Source of the DNA: Paulinella micropora
Lineage: Eukaryota; Cercozoa; Imbricatea; Euglyphida; Paulinellidae
NCBI GenBank assembly: GCA_019918135.1
Contig: WBZZ01003018.1
Coordinates: forward strand, 17,501-81,500
Length of the DNA stretch: 64,000 nucleotides
Direction of reading: 5' to 3'
The translations under genes and the position numbers were made by a program. Position 1 is the stretch's first letter, and each line of letters opens with the position of its first letter. The notes beneath the pieces are model-generated. The model was not told the origin of the DNA, did no database searches, and worked only from the letters and a program-made list of their open reading frames with translations. Positions 1 through 10,441 of this stretch are shown here, in pieces.

Positions 1-169
1 TTGATATGGCTGGCGACCCAACTCCCCTAGACCAAATCATACCTTTAATTTGGAAGGGAATTGGGCCCTCAGATGTACAAGGGCAAGATACGTAAAAATC
101 CTCGTGAAAAAGTACAACCCTGTCACGTTACGAGAAGTAGGTGGCCCACCCCTCAACCTCCACGGTAGA

Positions 170-335
170 CCAGTACGTACAGACAGTTGTCATGTCACGA
201 GCAGTAAACAGTGTGAGGCAACAGTGCCAGACACAGGGGTTAGGTGCTCATGGAGGTTGGGGGCAGCGAGGAAGGGAGTGCAAGGTGGGAGGTGTGCAGG
301 TAGACTGATAGACCACGACTTCTGTTCACTTCACC
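170..335 (+). pseudogene. Cys/His finger domain relic, copy 1 of 3
   Basis: An open frame (50-370) contains a cysteine/histidine cluster with spacing C-X10-C-X15-C-X9-C-X2-H, ending in DHDFCSLH. The same DNA, clearly homologous, recurs at about 45,200-45,360 and 57,395-57,555. The layout resembles small eukaryotic zinc-binding domains of the C3Hc3H kind, but that match is only by eye. Upstream residues show nothing recognisable. Just after the last histidine the homology stops and a copia fossil on the opposite strand begins, so this copy is cut by that junction. Function unknown; probably nucleic-acid or protein binding if functional. The other two copies sit next to a tyrosine recombinase, so the domain may belong to a mobile element. 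Confidence 0.45.
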
Positions 336-3005
336 AGGCCTCTGCTGACACCCCTTCGCAGCCACCCTAGACTTCTGCTCAATGCATTCTCCTTCCTCAT
401 ACTTATCGAAGTCGGCGAACCGCACTCCAACAACCTTTGTCCCCTTCGGGACCGCATCCTTGCGCACCAATCGTAAAGCATCTAACTCAAAGTGCTTCTG
501 TATGTCCTTCAATTGAGAATCTACAAATCTCTCAGACTGATTAGCCTCCTTGACTGGGACGGGAACCGTAATGACGAGCAAGATGGGTCGTCGCTCAACC
601 GCGTCCATCCCAAACACACACGCATCCCCCGCCTTTACCAAGGAACGAAAATCCCCATCGAGGGCACCTCCATCATCATATAGCAGCAGCGAGCATCCCC
701 AGGCTCAGTAGGATGGCGAGAACGCTTGCCCTCCACGATATTGGACTCGCTAACCGCAGCCCCATCCCACTGCACAGGCACTCCCCTTGAATCCCGACAT
801 TCCCCGTCCAAGCACGTCGCACCCAGAGGAACTGGGACCACAGGCCCACTCACTGCACCACCCGACTGCACAGCCTGCTGTGAAGCCACTACCTGAGAAA
901 CCGGAGCAAAGGCAACGCGACTTGGTTGTGCCCCCACAGACCCAACACCATCAGCCAAGGGACCGAGCGATGACACCTCTATCGTTGGACCCACTGGAAA
1001 AACACCACCCACATGGCCACCTACACCAGAATCACCGATCCCATCTTGAACGTCCAGATCCCCAAGCTGAACCTCCTCAGAAGCAGGAGCATCCTCTCCA
1101 TCGCCAGCTCGCTCCACAACACGAAGCAAATTCCAGGCACTCCCCAAAAAAGGTACGCCACTCAGGAACCGCTCCGGCCCCCTCCAAATCCGACGTGATA
1201 AATGAGGTGACCAGGTCCGTTCTGTGTGAACCTTTTTGGTAAATTGTTGGCCATCCAGCAAGGTGATCCGCAAAGTCCACATGATTATCTTCCAAAACCT
1301 TCTTCTTGATCGTCGACCAGAGCAGGTAAGAGGACGTATCCACGGCCGGGCCCAAATACACGCACAACTCCGCAGTTAGAGGCGTGTCTTTTCGCGTGCC
1401 CACATGCCTGTAAGCCAAGCAGCCGAAAATGTGCCACGCTGAAATGTGGGGTAGCTCCCGACGATAGAACTCCTCGTAGCTGGAGACATCCTCCTTATGA
1501 GGAAATGCGTTCAAAATGTACGTCGCATAAAGCAAAGCATAGCCGAAGAACTGGTATGGGGCACATCTTGCCACCATAAGTGCCCTTGCCACACGAAACA
1601 CCTGCTTCAGCCAGGTCTCAGCCACTGCGTTCTTATTAGAGTCGTAGCGTCCTCGTAGAGGTATAATCCCCTTTTCTCGTAGCAGGTCCGCACACACGGT
1701 AGAAATCCACTCTCCATCAGACCGAAACTGCTTGGTAGGATGAGCGTGAGTCCCACACAACGCAATGACCACCTTAAGGTTAGCCACCCCCACTGCAGCC
1801 TCCTTCGTTCGCTGAAGGAAGGGAAACTTGCAACGGGATTTGTCGTCAACAAACAGCTGGAAGTACTGGTATCCCCCATATAGACCGGCCGTGGGAACTT
1901 GCCTGAGCAATCCCCACTCAGCCCCTCCCCAGTCTTGCCCATAGTTGTAAGCTAATTGCCCCTGTAGGTTTGAACGTCGTTTGTGTCAAACAACACACCA
2001 CACAACGTCCTCCATCCCCAGAGCCCGAGCACTTCGCCGAATCAACCACTTCCCATTTGCCTTTCATGATCTTGATCAATCGTCGCATAGCTCGTTGCTT
2101 CCTGTGCCCAAAGACCTCATGAATAAAGGCCTCGACACCTTGCATGGCTTGTTCTTCATCGTAGGCCTTGTCGACCACATCGCCGAACCCTGAGTCCGCG
2201 TAGAAATCTGGCCCACGTCCCCCTGCCGTCCACCGGGCGTGAAGACATATCGAAGCGTCGACTTCGACAAGGTACCCACCAGCAGCTTGTCCTCACCAGC
2301 GATGCACGTACACTGCTTCGCAGACACGAAGAACCCCTCCCCCTGGCAGTGCGTGGAGTAGTTACGCAGCTGTAGCTGACTCGTCGACACAATCCCCACC
2401 TCCACCGACGGAGTGACATATGCCGGGTCCAACAGCAGAAACGAATCCCCACACAAACCAGTGACGCAGTGTTACAACGCCACACCGTTGGCTGAAAGGG
2501 TTTGAACCCCCCCCCCCCCCCCCCCCCCCAAGCCCATCACAGATACCTCAGGTCCCGCCCGAACTCCCGTCGCAAAACCCAGTTCGCTTGGAATATGGTG
2601 ATTTGTCGCAGCACAATCCATGCACCACTCCGGGACGTGACCCACACCCCAAGGACTAGGCGTCGCGTAAGGTCTCGTACCAGCACCACCATCCATCATG
2701 AGCAAATTCCCCCCACTGCCAGGCCCCCCCTCGCGCCTTACAGACGTAGGCCCCCCCGGTGGGTCTCCCACAGGCCCCCCAGACGAAGCCTTGGTCTCCC
2801 CACCTTCATCATCGTCCGTATCCATTGCTCTGCACACATCGACCATCAATCGCACAGAGTCCCCAGACGCCCCCATGGCTTGAACCATGCAATCCATCGT
2901 AGGCCCGTCTGGCAGTCGGTAGGCAACACTGCCCCCACACGAATAGATACAAGCTTGCGATTCCCACCAACCGACCCATTCCCCCAGGTCCACAAAGGTA
3001 AGTTC
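335..3005 (-). mobile_element. Ty1/copia LTR retrotransposon fossil 1, truncated
   Basis: Minus-strand parts in family order: a gag/protease region (about 2,470-2,990) with the aspartic-protease-like motif WCMDCAATNHHIPS; a pre-integrase region (about 1,920-2,460); the integrase core (1,077-1,910) with VDDKSRC, FRSDGEW and a following NKNAVAE block typical of copia; a linker; and the beginning of the reverse transcriptase (about 340-640, ending KSRVAAKGCQQRPGE). Most of RT, RNase H and both LTRs are absent. The element is broken, in several open pieces. It contains a run of about 21 C at 2,510-2,530. One end abuts the finger relic at about 335; the other lies against the RanBP2 finger gene at about 3,005. 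Confidence 0.85.
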
Positions 3006-3008
3006 TTG

Positions 3009-3467
3009 CTAGAGGCCCTGGAAGTAGTAGTCAATCAGGGTAAAGAAAATGGACGAGGGCGAGCCCTGTGTTCCTCCTAGTTTTGTGGTCCCGCTGTTGG
3101 AACGTGTGTCTCGTACGTTTCTGGAACGTACGCCTGGTTGCACTGAAGCTGGCACTACGCAGGATATAAGCTGGTCATCTGGACTGCCTTGCAGGGTTTG
3201 GTACCATTTCTTGATAGCCTTGGCCTCATCTGTATCGTCAGGCAGTTCTAAATAGGACGCGTCAAGCCGCTTGCAGTCTTTACATTTCTTTTCAGACAGT
3301 ATGTTTGTTCGGTGACAGTGCGAACATTTCCATTTCCATTTCCATTTGGATTGCGAGATTATTCCAGCAGCAAACCTTTCTCTTCGAGGCATAGCCGGCC
3401 GCTCAACGACCATGGCGGGGACGAAGCCTGTGTTGTGTACATGATACGCTCTTCCTTCTCTTGACAT
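3009..3467 (-). CDS. RanBP2-type zinc-finger protein, 152 aa
   Basis: The frame starts at ATG 3,467. Residues about 42-62 hold a textbook RanBP2-type finger: W-K-C-S-H-C, then HRT-N, six residues, then C-K-D-C (W-X-C-X2-C-X3-N-X6-C-X2-C). Such fingers bind single-stranded RNA or ubiquitin. Just before it is a short KWKWKWK run encoded by a TCCATT hexamer repeat (about 3,327-3,350). After the finger comes an acidic stretch and a Ser/Thr-rich tail with no known fold. The last residues lie at the edge of copia fossil 1, so the original C-terminus may have been replaced. No partner genes are evident. The finger is certain as a pattern; whether the gene is expressed is unknown. Confidence 0.6.
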   Translation of the reverse strand: MSREGRAYHVHNTGFVPAMVVERPAMPRRERFAAGIISQSKWKWKWKCSHCHRTNILSEKKCKDCKRLDASYLELPDDTDEAKAIKKWYQTLQGSPDDQLISCVVPASVQPGVRSRNVRDTRSNSGTTKLGGTQGSPSSIFFTLIDYYFQGL

Positions 3468-3747
3468 CTTTTTCGTCTCGTTTTTAAGTCTATCCAGGGA
3501 TTTTTTTCGTTTACTGCTGAAAATTTAAGAGAGAGGAGAGAATTTAAGACAAGTTTGTTTTTGGTGAAGGGAGGGAGAGTAGGAAGAACAAAAAGAGCCA
3601 CCCGCAAATTCACGTCTCCCAAAAAAAAAGTTTCCGCGATAATACGGCCAAAGATACTGGCAAACCAAACATTCCGCGAAATACGGGCAAATTATTTGTC
3701 GACACTAGTGCCGGGTCTACGATAGCTCAAAAAAAAATTTTTGAGCA

Positions 3748-3887
3748 ATTTCGGCGTTTGGATAGTTTTAGAAAAAAAAGCTGGGGGAAAATCGGCGGGC
3801 GGGGAAAAAAATCAGCAGATTGAAAATTTTTCCCCGCCCGCCAATCCTTCCCTAATTTTTTTTCTAAAACTATCCGACTGCCGAAAT
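3748..3887. repeat. Long hairpin 1 (inverted repeat, arms ~62 bp)
   Basis: The left arm starts ATTTCGGC at 3,748 and includes GGCGGGCGGGG; the right arm ends GCCGAAAT at 3,887 and includes CCCCGCCCGCC. The loop (about 3,810-3,826) holds AATCAGCAGATTG. Arms pair with few mismatches, and A- and T-runs face each other. Confidence 0.85.
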
Positions 3888-4068
3888 GTCCTGCTCTCTA
3901 AAAAAAAAAAGTTTTCGTGACGGCCCGCAAAATGCGGCCAAATCCTTGCCACTCCAATATTTCGCAAAATATTACCGAATTATTTGGCACCCAACCTTTC
4001 GCGAAATACGGGCAAATTTGTTTGTCGACAAATGGGTCCAAGATAGCTCAAAAAAAATTTTTTGTGCA

Positions 4069-4207
4069 ATTTCGGCGTTTGGATAGTCAGAAAAAAAGCT
4101 GGGGGAAAATCGGCGGGCGGGGAAAAAAATCAGCAGATTGAAAATTTTTCCCCGCCCGCCAATCTTCCCCCAATTTTTTTCTGACTATCCAAGGCGATTG
4201 CCGAAAT
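4069..4207. repeat. Long hairpin 2 (inverted repeat, arms ~60 bp)
   Basis: Same architecture as the hairpin at 3,748-3,887 with the same loop text. The stem base differs on both arms in a compensating way (GATAGTCAG pairing with CTGACTATC here, GATAGTTTTAGA with TCTAAAACTATC there). Matched changes on both arms suggest the folded form, or arm-to-arm gene conversion, is maintained. Confidence 0.85.
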
Positions 4208-4330
4208 CACCCAAAAAAAGTTTTCGTGACGGCCCGCAAAATGCGGCCAAATCCTTGCCTCCCCAATATTTCGCGGAATACGGCCATGTCGACAAATCGT
4301 CCGGGGGGGGGTCTACGATAGTACCCCAAA

Positions 4331-4541
4331 AAAAAGGAAAATTAAAAAACATTTGTCTGCCGGGCTGAAACATATTGTTTTTTTCTCTCTCTCGAGCCGA
4401 CTTCACTTTTTCACAGCTAGCCGCTCTGCGCAAATGTCCGGGCTGTTTCATAAATAAAACTAGTACTTTTTTTCTGTCATTCAACGACGTTTCCTTCCCC
4501 TGTGTTTTGTATTTTTAAAAAAAAGTGTTGCCTGCGTTGGC
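4331..4541. other. Spacer, A/T-run rich
   Basis: Contains poly-A and poly-T runs and AATAAAAC on the plus strand. It probably serves as the 3' end of the minus-strand RPB2-like gene. Nothing else seen. Confidence 0.4.
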
Positions 4542-7140
4542 TTACTTCTTTTCTTCCTCCTCTGCGTTCGTTTGGATTTTGTACATGAGCCCCGAAGCGT
4601 CCAGGGTCTGCAGGGCCTTGAGCAGTACGAACGTCGTGTGCAGGCGCACGAGCCCCGGGTGCGAGCCGCTCGCAAAGGCCCGGGAGCAGGACCTAGTGAG
4701 GCACACGGCCGCACCGTCGGCACCGTCTATCCCGAGCCGGCCGCACTGCTGGCAGACCACGTCGAGGCGCGAGTCGGCGCTCTGCAGCACCTGCTCCAGC
4801 AGCGCGGTAGACCCCGACTGCACCGCGGCGTTCAGGCACATGGAATCGAACTTGGACGCGCCGTCCACCCGCGCGGACTTGGTGCCCTGGTGCGTCAGCG
4901 GGTCCATCGGGCCCTGGTGCCTGACCTTGAACTGCACCTCGCTGGTCTTGTCCTGGCGCATGTAGTACTGGAAGCCGAACAGCGTGGGGTTGGCGGGCGG
5001 GTCCAGGTCCATGGTGACGGGGCTGTACATCCTGGCCGACGCACGCAAGTGCAGCTCCTGCAGCAGGCCCGGCGTGGCCGTTTCGCCTGCTGACGGTGCG
5101 GCGCACGTCTGTGCGCTGTCCCACGTGGCCTCGAGGTTGCTGGCCGTGCCAGCAGCCGCGCGTTCTGCGGCGGGCGCCCAGGCACTGTTGGGCAGCAGCA
5201 GCCCGCGCCAACCCGTGCCTAACGCCTTCCCGTCCAGGGCCAGCTCCAGCGCCCGGCGGGCCCCGCCCGCGGGCGGGCCTAGAATTATCTTGGCGCGGCG
5301 GCCCTGCGCCAGGAGCCAGCTCTCCTCTGCGTGGGCCCACTGTGCGAGCTCGCTCACGCAAATGGCGTCACGGCACGAGCCGTCGCCCGCGTGGAAGTGT
5401 GGTTGGATGCGTTGGGCGCAGCCCCGCGCCGGCACCGCGCCGACGTCGTAGGCCTGCAGCGCCAGGCGCAGGACCTTGCTGAGCGCCGCCAGGGCCGGCC
5501 CGGACGTCGGCGCGGACGCCCGGCGGAGCCAGTGTTCCAGGCAGCTGCGCCACAGCTTGACTGCAATAGGGCAGCAGTGCGCCTCCAGCACCCACCAGAA
5601 GTCCGGGCGCCAGAGGCGGCACTTCTGTTGTTGCAGGGCGTACAGCCGCGTGTAGGCCAGCAGCTCCTGGTTCCAGGGCCACACGTAGCTGGCGGGCCCG
5701 CCAGTAGTTTCGTGCGTCAGCTGCCGGCCGTACTGGGCTATGAGCCTCGTCTGCAGCGTGGTGACGCAGTCGTTGATGGTCTTGCGGAACATCTGTGAGG
5801 GCCCGAGCAGCACGGCCGGGCGCTCGCCGGTCGGCAGGTAGGGCAGTGCGTGGTCGGGCACGAACACGCAAAGCGTGCATTTCTGGCCCGACGAGTTGGT
5901 GATCTTGTCGCCGTACTGGAAAAGCAGCAGCCTCGTCATCACCATGCGCGCGTACACCGGCGCGCTGCCGCAGTCTCGCGGCGTTTGCGCGGGGTCCGTG
6001 TCCAGCCACACGTGACGATCGACCGATAGGCAGTTCTGCGACACGACCCCGCGGGTCTGCGCCACCGTGCGCCGCACGCAGGACTCGTCGCTGCCGTCCG
6101 GCTCGGCCGACGACAGCGCGCGCAACAGCACGTCCCCTGGCAACACCGTGCGCCCGAGCGGCACGGTCCACGCGTCCTCGCGGCGTTTGCCCAGCAGGTA
6201 GCCCTCCAGCGAGCGGCAGCCGCGGGCCTTGGCGAGCTTGTGGCTATCGGCCGCGAGCGCGGCGCGCGTGCGGGCCAGCACTCTGTTCCAGCCGCTGGTG
6301 GCATCCATCGGCGGAACTGCCGGCGGCGCGGCCGGCATTTGTGCGAAGTGCATGCGGTCGTAGTGCGCCCTGCTGTCCAGGAACGCAAACAACCCCCGGT
6401 CGGCCGCGCCCTGGCTCCAGACCGTGCCGTCGTCCTGGTTGTGCGACCACGCCCGGTACGCCACCGGCACGTTGAGCCCCAGCGGCTACACCCCGAGCGT
6501 AGACGCCGCGACGGGCGCCTCGAGCAGCGGGCGGTCGCCGCGCAGCAGCTCCTTGGCCGAGCTGGACAACAAGCGCCCGGGCTGGCGTTGTCCGATGGAC
6601 TGCGACTGCATGCCTACCGGCGTACACGAGGCGCGGGCCCGTCACGTGCTCGTGGAACAGCGTCAGCGCCGAAGAAAAGCTCAGGTGTCGGGCGCGGGCC
6701 GCGAACTTGCTCAGGCTCTCGCAGCCTACCTGCACCGCCGACTCTTGGATGCTGAGCCACACCAGGCAGCCCTGGTCGCGCAGAGCGCGCCACACGGCCA
6801 GCCAGTCAGCGGGTGCCGGCGGGAGCTGGTTGCTCACGAGGTAACTGGATCGTCGATTGTGCGGCAGGCGCAATTCTCGCAGCCGCCAGCCGGCCCAGAT
6901 GCGGCGCACGTCGGCCGGCAGCGGCACGACACCCTTATTGACGTGCAACACGGGCGCCGACAGCCTGCCCGCGTACGTGTGGATCGTCAGACGTTTCTCG
7001 TCGCGGTCCAGCAACAAGCCCAGATGCCTCAGGGCCAGCCCGCCCGCGTCCGCCACGTCGTCGCCCTGCGCCCCGCGCTTGAGCGCGCGTAATTCCCGTA
7101 GCATTCGTTCGGCACCGGCGGCGCTGATGGACCCCAGCAT
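4542..7140 (-). pseudogene. Divergent DNA-directed RNA polymerase second-largest subunit (RPB2-like), C-terminal two-thirds
   Basis: Two overlapping minus-strand open frames (6,244-7,140 and 4,542-6,470) match successive parts of RPB2/beta. In order: HTYAGRLSAPVLHVN (about 6,945-6,983), like the RPB2 F-T-D-A-G-R block; FHEHVTGPRLVY, like the D-H-N-Q-S-P-R-N-T-Y block; SHNQDDGTVWSQGAADRGLF (about 6,390-6,450), like Y-N-Q-E-D ... D-R-G-L-F; GDKITNSSGQK (5,880-5,912), like GDK-F-X-S-R-H-GQK, with both active-site lysines kept; YYMRQDKTSEVQFKVRHQGP; then VVCQQC and a later C-X4-C, which match the C-terminal zinc site. The protrusion/lobe half is not in this frame. It would form the catalytic core with a largest subunit, not seen here. 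The copy is interrupted, with about two breaks. Family assignment is strong by motif order; lineage (giant virus, mirus-like, plasmid) is open. Confidence 0.8.
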
Positions 7141-7644
7141 TTGACCGCCGGCTTTCCTTGGCAGAGACGTCTAGACAGGGCCTCGCTCCTGACTGCACAG
7201 CCTTACGCGGGCCTCCTTGTGTTGCGGTGCCAAGCGCCAAGGCTACAGCGAATAGTGTGGTACAGCCTGTACTGCCTGCTGGGCATTTGCGGCGTAGCCG
7301 CGGAGGTGCCCTGGACAACCTTGGCGGAAGTGGCCTGGTTGCTTCTGCTGGCCTGTCTGTTCCGCGGCCGGGGCTGGCTGTCCATCGTTATGCTTGCAAG
7401 CTCTTGTGTTACTGGTTTTGTCTGGTATACCGAACGGCTTTTATGGTGCCTTGCGCTAGCCGCTCTATCGGAGGCTGCTTTCTTTCTGTGGTTACAACGA
7501 GAGGAGCGGCCGACAGTTGCGCAAGGCACCAGACACACGCAGCCGGACTACCCTGCCCCTATTAGCTTCCGGAACTTGCAGAGCTTTATCACTGCCGATA
7601 CCCTCGATGAAGACTCCGACGATGAAACAAACACCTTGCTGTGA
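7141..7644 (+). CDS. Multi-pass membrane protein, ~167 codons
   Basis: An open frame divergent from the RPB2-like gene. It encodes about four hydrophobic segments (around residues 40-58, 64-78, 82-97 and 101-118) and then a soluble, acidic tail ending DEDSDDETNTLL. There is no ATG near its 5' end (the frame opens with TTG at 7,141 and the first ATG lies inside the third hydrophobic segment), so the true start is unclear. The composition matches the GC-rich block. No family recognised; a small envelope- or ER-type membrane protein would fit. The coding call rests on open frame length and clean hydrophobic periodicity. Confidence 0.5.
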   Translation: MTAGFPWQRRLDRASLLTAQPYAGLLVLRCQAPRLQRIVWYSLYCLLGICGVAAEVPWTTLAEVAWLLLLACLFRGRGWLSIVMLASSCVTGFVWYTERLLWCLALAALSEAAFFLWLQREERPTVAQGTRHTQPDYPAPISFRNLQSFITADTLDEDSDDETNTLL

Positions 7645-8197
7645 AATCTGCACAAGCGAGACAAAAGAAGGGGAAGAAAATCTTTCGTGGAGCGGCGGCG
7701 GAGTGGTTGGCCAAGGATGCCCACTCTTTCGCTTTCCTTCCTCCCCCGGCCTTGCCAGGACCAGATGTACGAGGTGGCGGTAAAGGGGGGTGGTTGCTAT
7801 TCCCTTTGGCTCTCTCGCACAAAGCTTTAGCAGCGGAGCAAGACAAAGGGAGGGAGTGAGAGGGGGGGGGTGGAGGGGAGGAAGGTTGGTGAAAAAAAGA
7901 AGTTGTTTGCGCGGGAGGGCTCTAGGAGAGCACAAACGGTAAAGAATGTTACCGAAACCGACAACCAAAATCTGTCTTTGTGCACAGTAAAGAACAATGA
8001 GACCAAAAAGATTAAAGGCAAACAAATTGTAGTCAGGGGTGGGAGCAATCTTAGCCTCTCAAGCGTTGCCTGCTATTTCTTGATTATCTTTTCTCGGTCA
8101 CTTTCTTTTTCTTGGGAATCCGACACAAAACCCTTTCTCCTCCACCCTCCCAAACACTCGTTCCTGGTGTTATGCTTTACACGCAAAGGGCTTGGTA
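7645..8197. other. Spacer without recognised gene
   Basis: Contains G-runs (about 7,861-7,885), C/T-rich and A/T-rich stretches. The last 60 bases before 8,198 are probably the 5' leader of the next gene. No convincing open frame. Confidence 0.4.
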
Positions 8198-10441
8198 ATG
8201 TCTAAGCTACGCTTTACTTGGTTCTGGAGAATCTCCTTTGCGCTCTGGTTACTAGCAACACGGGTGTGCGCCTTCTGTCCGTGCACGTTTGCATGCGCGG
8301 TACGTTTACGATACCAGAGTAGCCAACTTTACAAACCCAAGGCATCGCCCGCTCCCCTGCAAACTACTTGGTCTGCATCCCCGCCGGCTACGCCTACGGC
8401 GCGGGCCTCACCTTCAGTGTCCACCTCGCCTCCTGTGTCCATTTCTCCTTCGGTGTCCACCTCGCCTCCTGTGTCCATTTCTCCTTCGGTGTCAACTTCA
8501 CTTTCGGTGTCCACCTCTCCTTCGGTGTCCACCTCACTTTCGGTGTCAACTTCACTTTCGGTGTCCACCTCGCCTTCGAGGTCCACTTCAATTTCGGTGT
8601 CCACCTCGCCTTCGAGGTCCACTTCACTTTCGGTGTCCACTTCAATTTCGGTGTCCACCTCCCCTCCTCCTGTGTCCACTTCGACTTCGGTGTCCACTTC
8701 AATTTCGGTGTCCACCTCCCCTCCTCCTGTGTCCACCTCCCCTCCTCCTGTGTCCACTTCGACTTCGGTGTCCACCTCCCCTCCTTCTGTGTCCACTTCG
8801 ACTTCGGTGTCCACTTCAATTTCGGTGTCCACCTCCCCTCCTCCTGTGTCCACCTCCCCTCCTCCTGTGTCCACTTCGACTTCGGTGTCCACCTCCCCTC
8901 CTCCTGTGTCCACCTCGCCTACGGTGTCACTTCCGGTGTCCACTTCAATTTTGGTGTCCCCGTCCGCAATCCCGGCTGTTTGCACAGCGTCCGTTGACTG
9001 TTACAACAGCAGCCAGTGCGGCCCAGTGCCGGGGCCCGCCGACGAAACCCTGCCGAACGCGGCCTGGCCCTCGCCATGGCTGGAGAGTACGAGCGTGCGG
9101 ATAGCAGCCCCCTTCGTCTCCCTGCGGCTCTTAGTGTCGGTGCCCCAGCCCTGGGGTACGCTGAACGCAGTTCTGGTGCAACCAACTAATTGCACCAACA
9201 ACAGTACCGTAGCTATCCAAAGCTCGGAACCGACCGGTTGTTTTTTCGGCACTGTCTGGCAAGCAACGGTAGGCCTGACTTGCAGTTGTAGGGACTGTGG
9301 TGCGCTTGTGCTGCTGCTACGTTCGAGCTGAACCAACGAGGCTTCCCTCACCATTGACATACCGTTCTCGGCCCTCAACTACACCGCAACCGGGGCCGAT
9401 GCCTTAATTACATCTTGGGGGGTAGACATTGCAAGCAACGAGATCTGGAGCACGATAGAATTTCTCACCGGCTTCCACACTTCTCTCTGGCCCTGGCCGC
9501 TGGATCCAGCGCCGGGCGATGGGCTCTTCTGGGGCAGGGGAGATCTAGCGACCGCAGGGCTGTGCCGGCCCGACGTCGCCAGTTGCACTCAGCGCTGGAC
9601 CAGCCGCGCCAGGCTCCTGGCCTGTGCGGGCGGGGCCTCGACCCTGCGCTATTTGCTGGGTTACGATAACCAGAACAGCACCGAGAGCGGTACGGCCAAC
9701 GTGGAATTCGCCTTCCAACCCCAGAACTGGTGTTCGCTGGTCTGGCTGAACGAGGCTAACTTGTCTCTCTCGCTTGCTGGTGGCAATGTTTCTGGCTGTG
9801 CGCCAGCCCAGCTGCCCCAGACCCTAGCACTAGGCCCGAATAACCTGTTCGGGCGTACCTGTTGGCTGGCACGTTCCGAGAGCGCTTATCAACTCACGCC
9901 CGCGCAGTTCTGGCTGCAGGTCTGGGAGGAGAATGCCGGCGACCCCGCCGTTCTGCTGGCCTCGGCGGCCGGCTGGGTCAACGACACGCAACCGTCCGTT
10001 GCCTGCACGCGCTTTTGTTTGGACGATCCCTTTGTTAACATCAGCTGGCAGTGGCCGAACTCTACGCTCTGGCTAGTGCTGCGCGTAGACCTTGCGTTGC
10101 AACTACCCCGCCGGCGACGGATGCTGGCGACGAACGCCGCCGCCAGCGCCCGTCGCAGGGTGTTCCTGGCGCGCGACGCCAGCCAATTGCTACAACAGGC
10201 GGCACAGGCGCGGCCGCGGCGGCGGCTCGGCCTGGAGATTCTGGGCGTGTGCCTTTTACTTGCTCTGTGCCTCCTGGCCTGGTTCGTAGCTAGAAAAAAG
10301 ACTACCAAGAAGAAGACAGCTAACGCTTTCGAAGACTGTGCCAGCCAGCCTAGTGACGAGCTTTTTACGCTGGACCCCTGGAATGACTGCCTCGCTTCCT
10401 TTGAGAAGGGGACGAGAAGAGAGAGGCAGGCCGAGTATTAA
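8198..10441 (+). pseudogene. Large type I membrane protein with Ser/Thr/Pro repeat stalk
   Basis: Starts at ATG 8,198 with a signal-peptide-like N-terminus (hydrophobic FWRISFALWLLATRVCA). Residues about 60-250 are a low-complexity V-S-T-S-P-P / V-S-T-S-x-S repeat, a mucin-like stalk suited to O-glycosylation. A Cys- and Trp-containing ectodomain with N-glycosylation sequons follows. Near the end are a transmembrane helix (LGVCLLLALCLLAWFV, about 10,235-10,290), a basic KKTTKKKT stop-transfer and a ~45-residue cytosolic tail with acidic residues. The gene lies in at least two open pieces (8,198-9,331 and 9,653-10,441), so it is interrupted. No homologue recognised; the layout is that of a cell-surface or viral envelope glycoprotein. 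It is in the same orientation as the upstream membrane-protein gene. Confidence 0.55.
8415..8945 (+). repeat. Coding minisatellite (VSTSPP-type)
   Basis: A tandem array of 18- to 24-bp units built on GTGTCCACCTC / GTGTCCACTTC followed by CCTCCT, TTCGGT or ATTTCG variants. It stays open in all frames on the plus strand, which explains the long overlapping shadow frames here. Higher-order repetition of about 100 bp is visible between 8,660 and 8,920. Confidence 0.9.

Larger units (their letters stand above)
3622..4330. repeat. Three tandem copies of a hairpin-bearing repeat
   Basis: Roughly 300-bp units begin near 3,622, 3,905 and 4,215 (the third partial). Each opens with AAGTTTTCGTGACGGCCCG or a close variant, continues with CGCGAAATACGGGCAAAT-like text and GTCGACAAAT, then a palindrome GCTCA...TGAGC (3,725-3,746 in unit 1). 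Units 1 and 2 then contain a long inverted repeat. Short related text is also seen at about 17,430-17,500. No coding potential. It could be a foldback/MITE-like repeat or a transcription-end hairpin array. Confidence 0.75.

Noticed and set aside
4572-5798. Plus-strand Arg/Ala-rich frames over the RPB2-like gene
   Set aside because: GC-rich shadow frames; the minus strand has the RPB2 motifs.
8289-9104. Long Pro/Arg/Leu frames overlapping the glycoprotein stalk, plus minus-strand Glu/Val/Asp frames
   Set aside because: Shadows of the coding minisatellite; only the VSTSPP frame joins a signal-peptide-like start.
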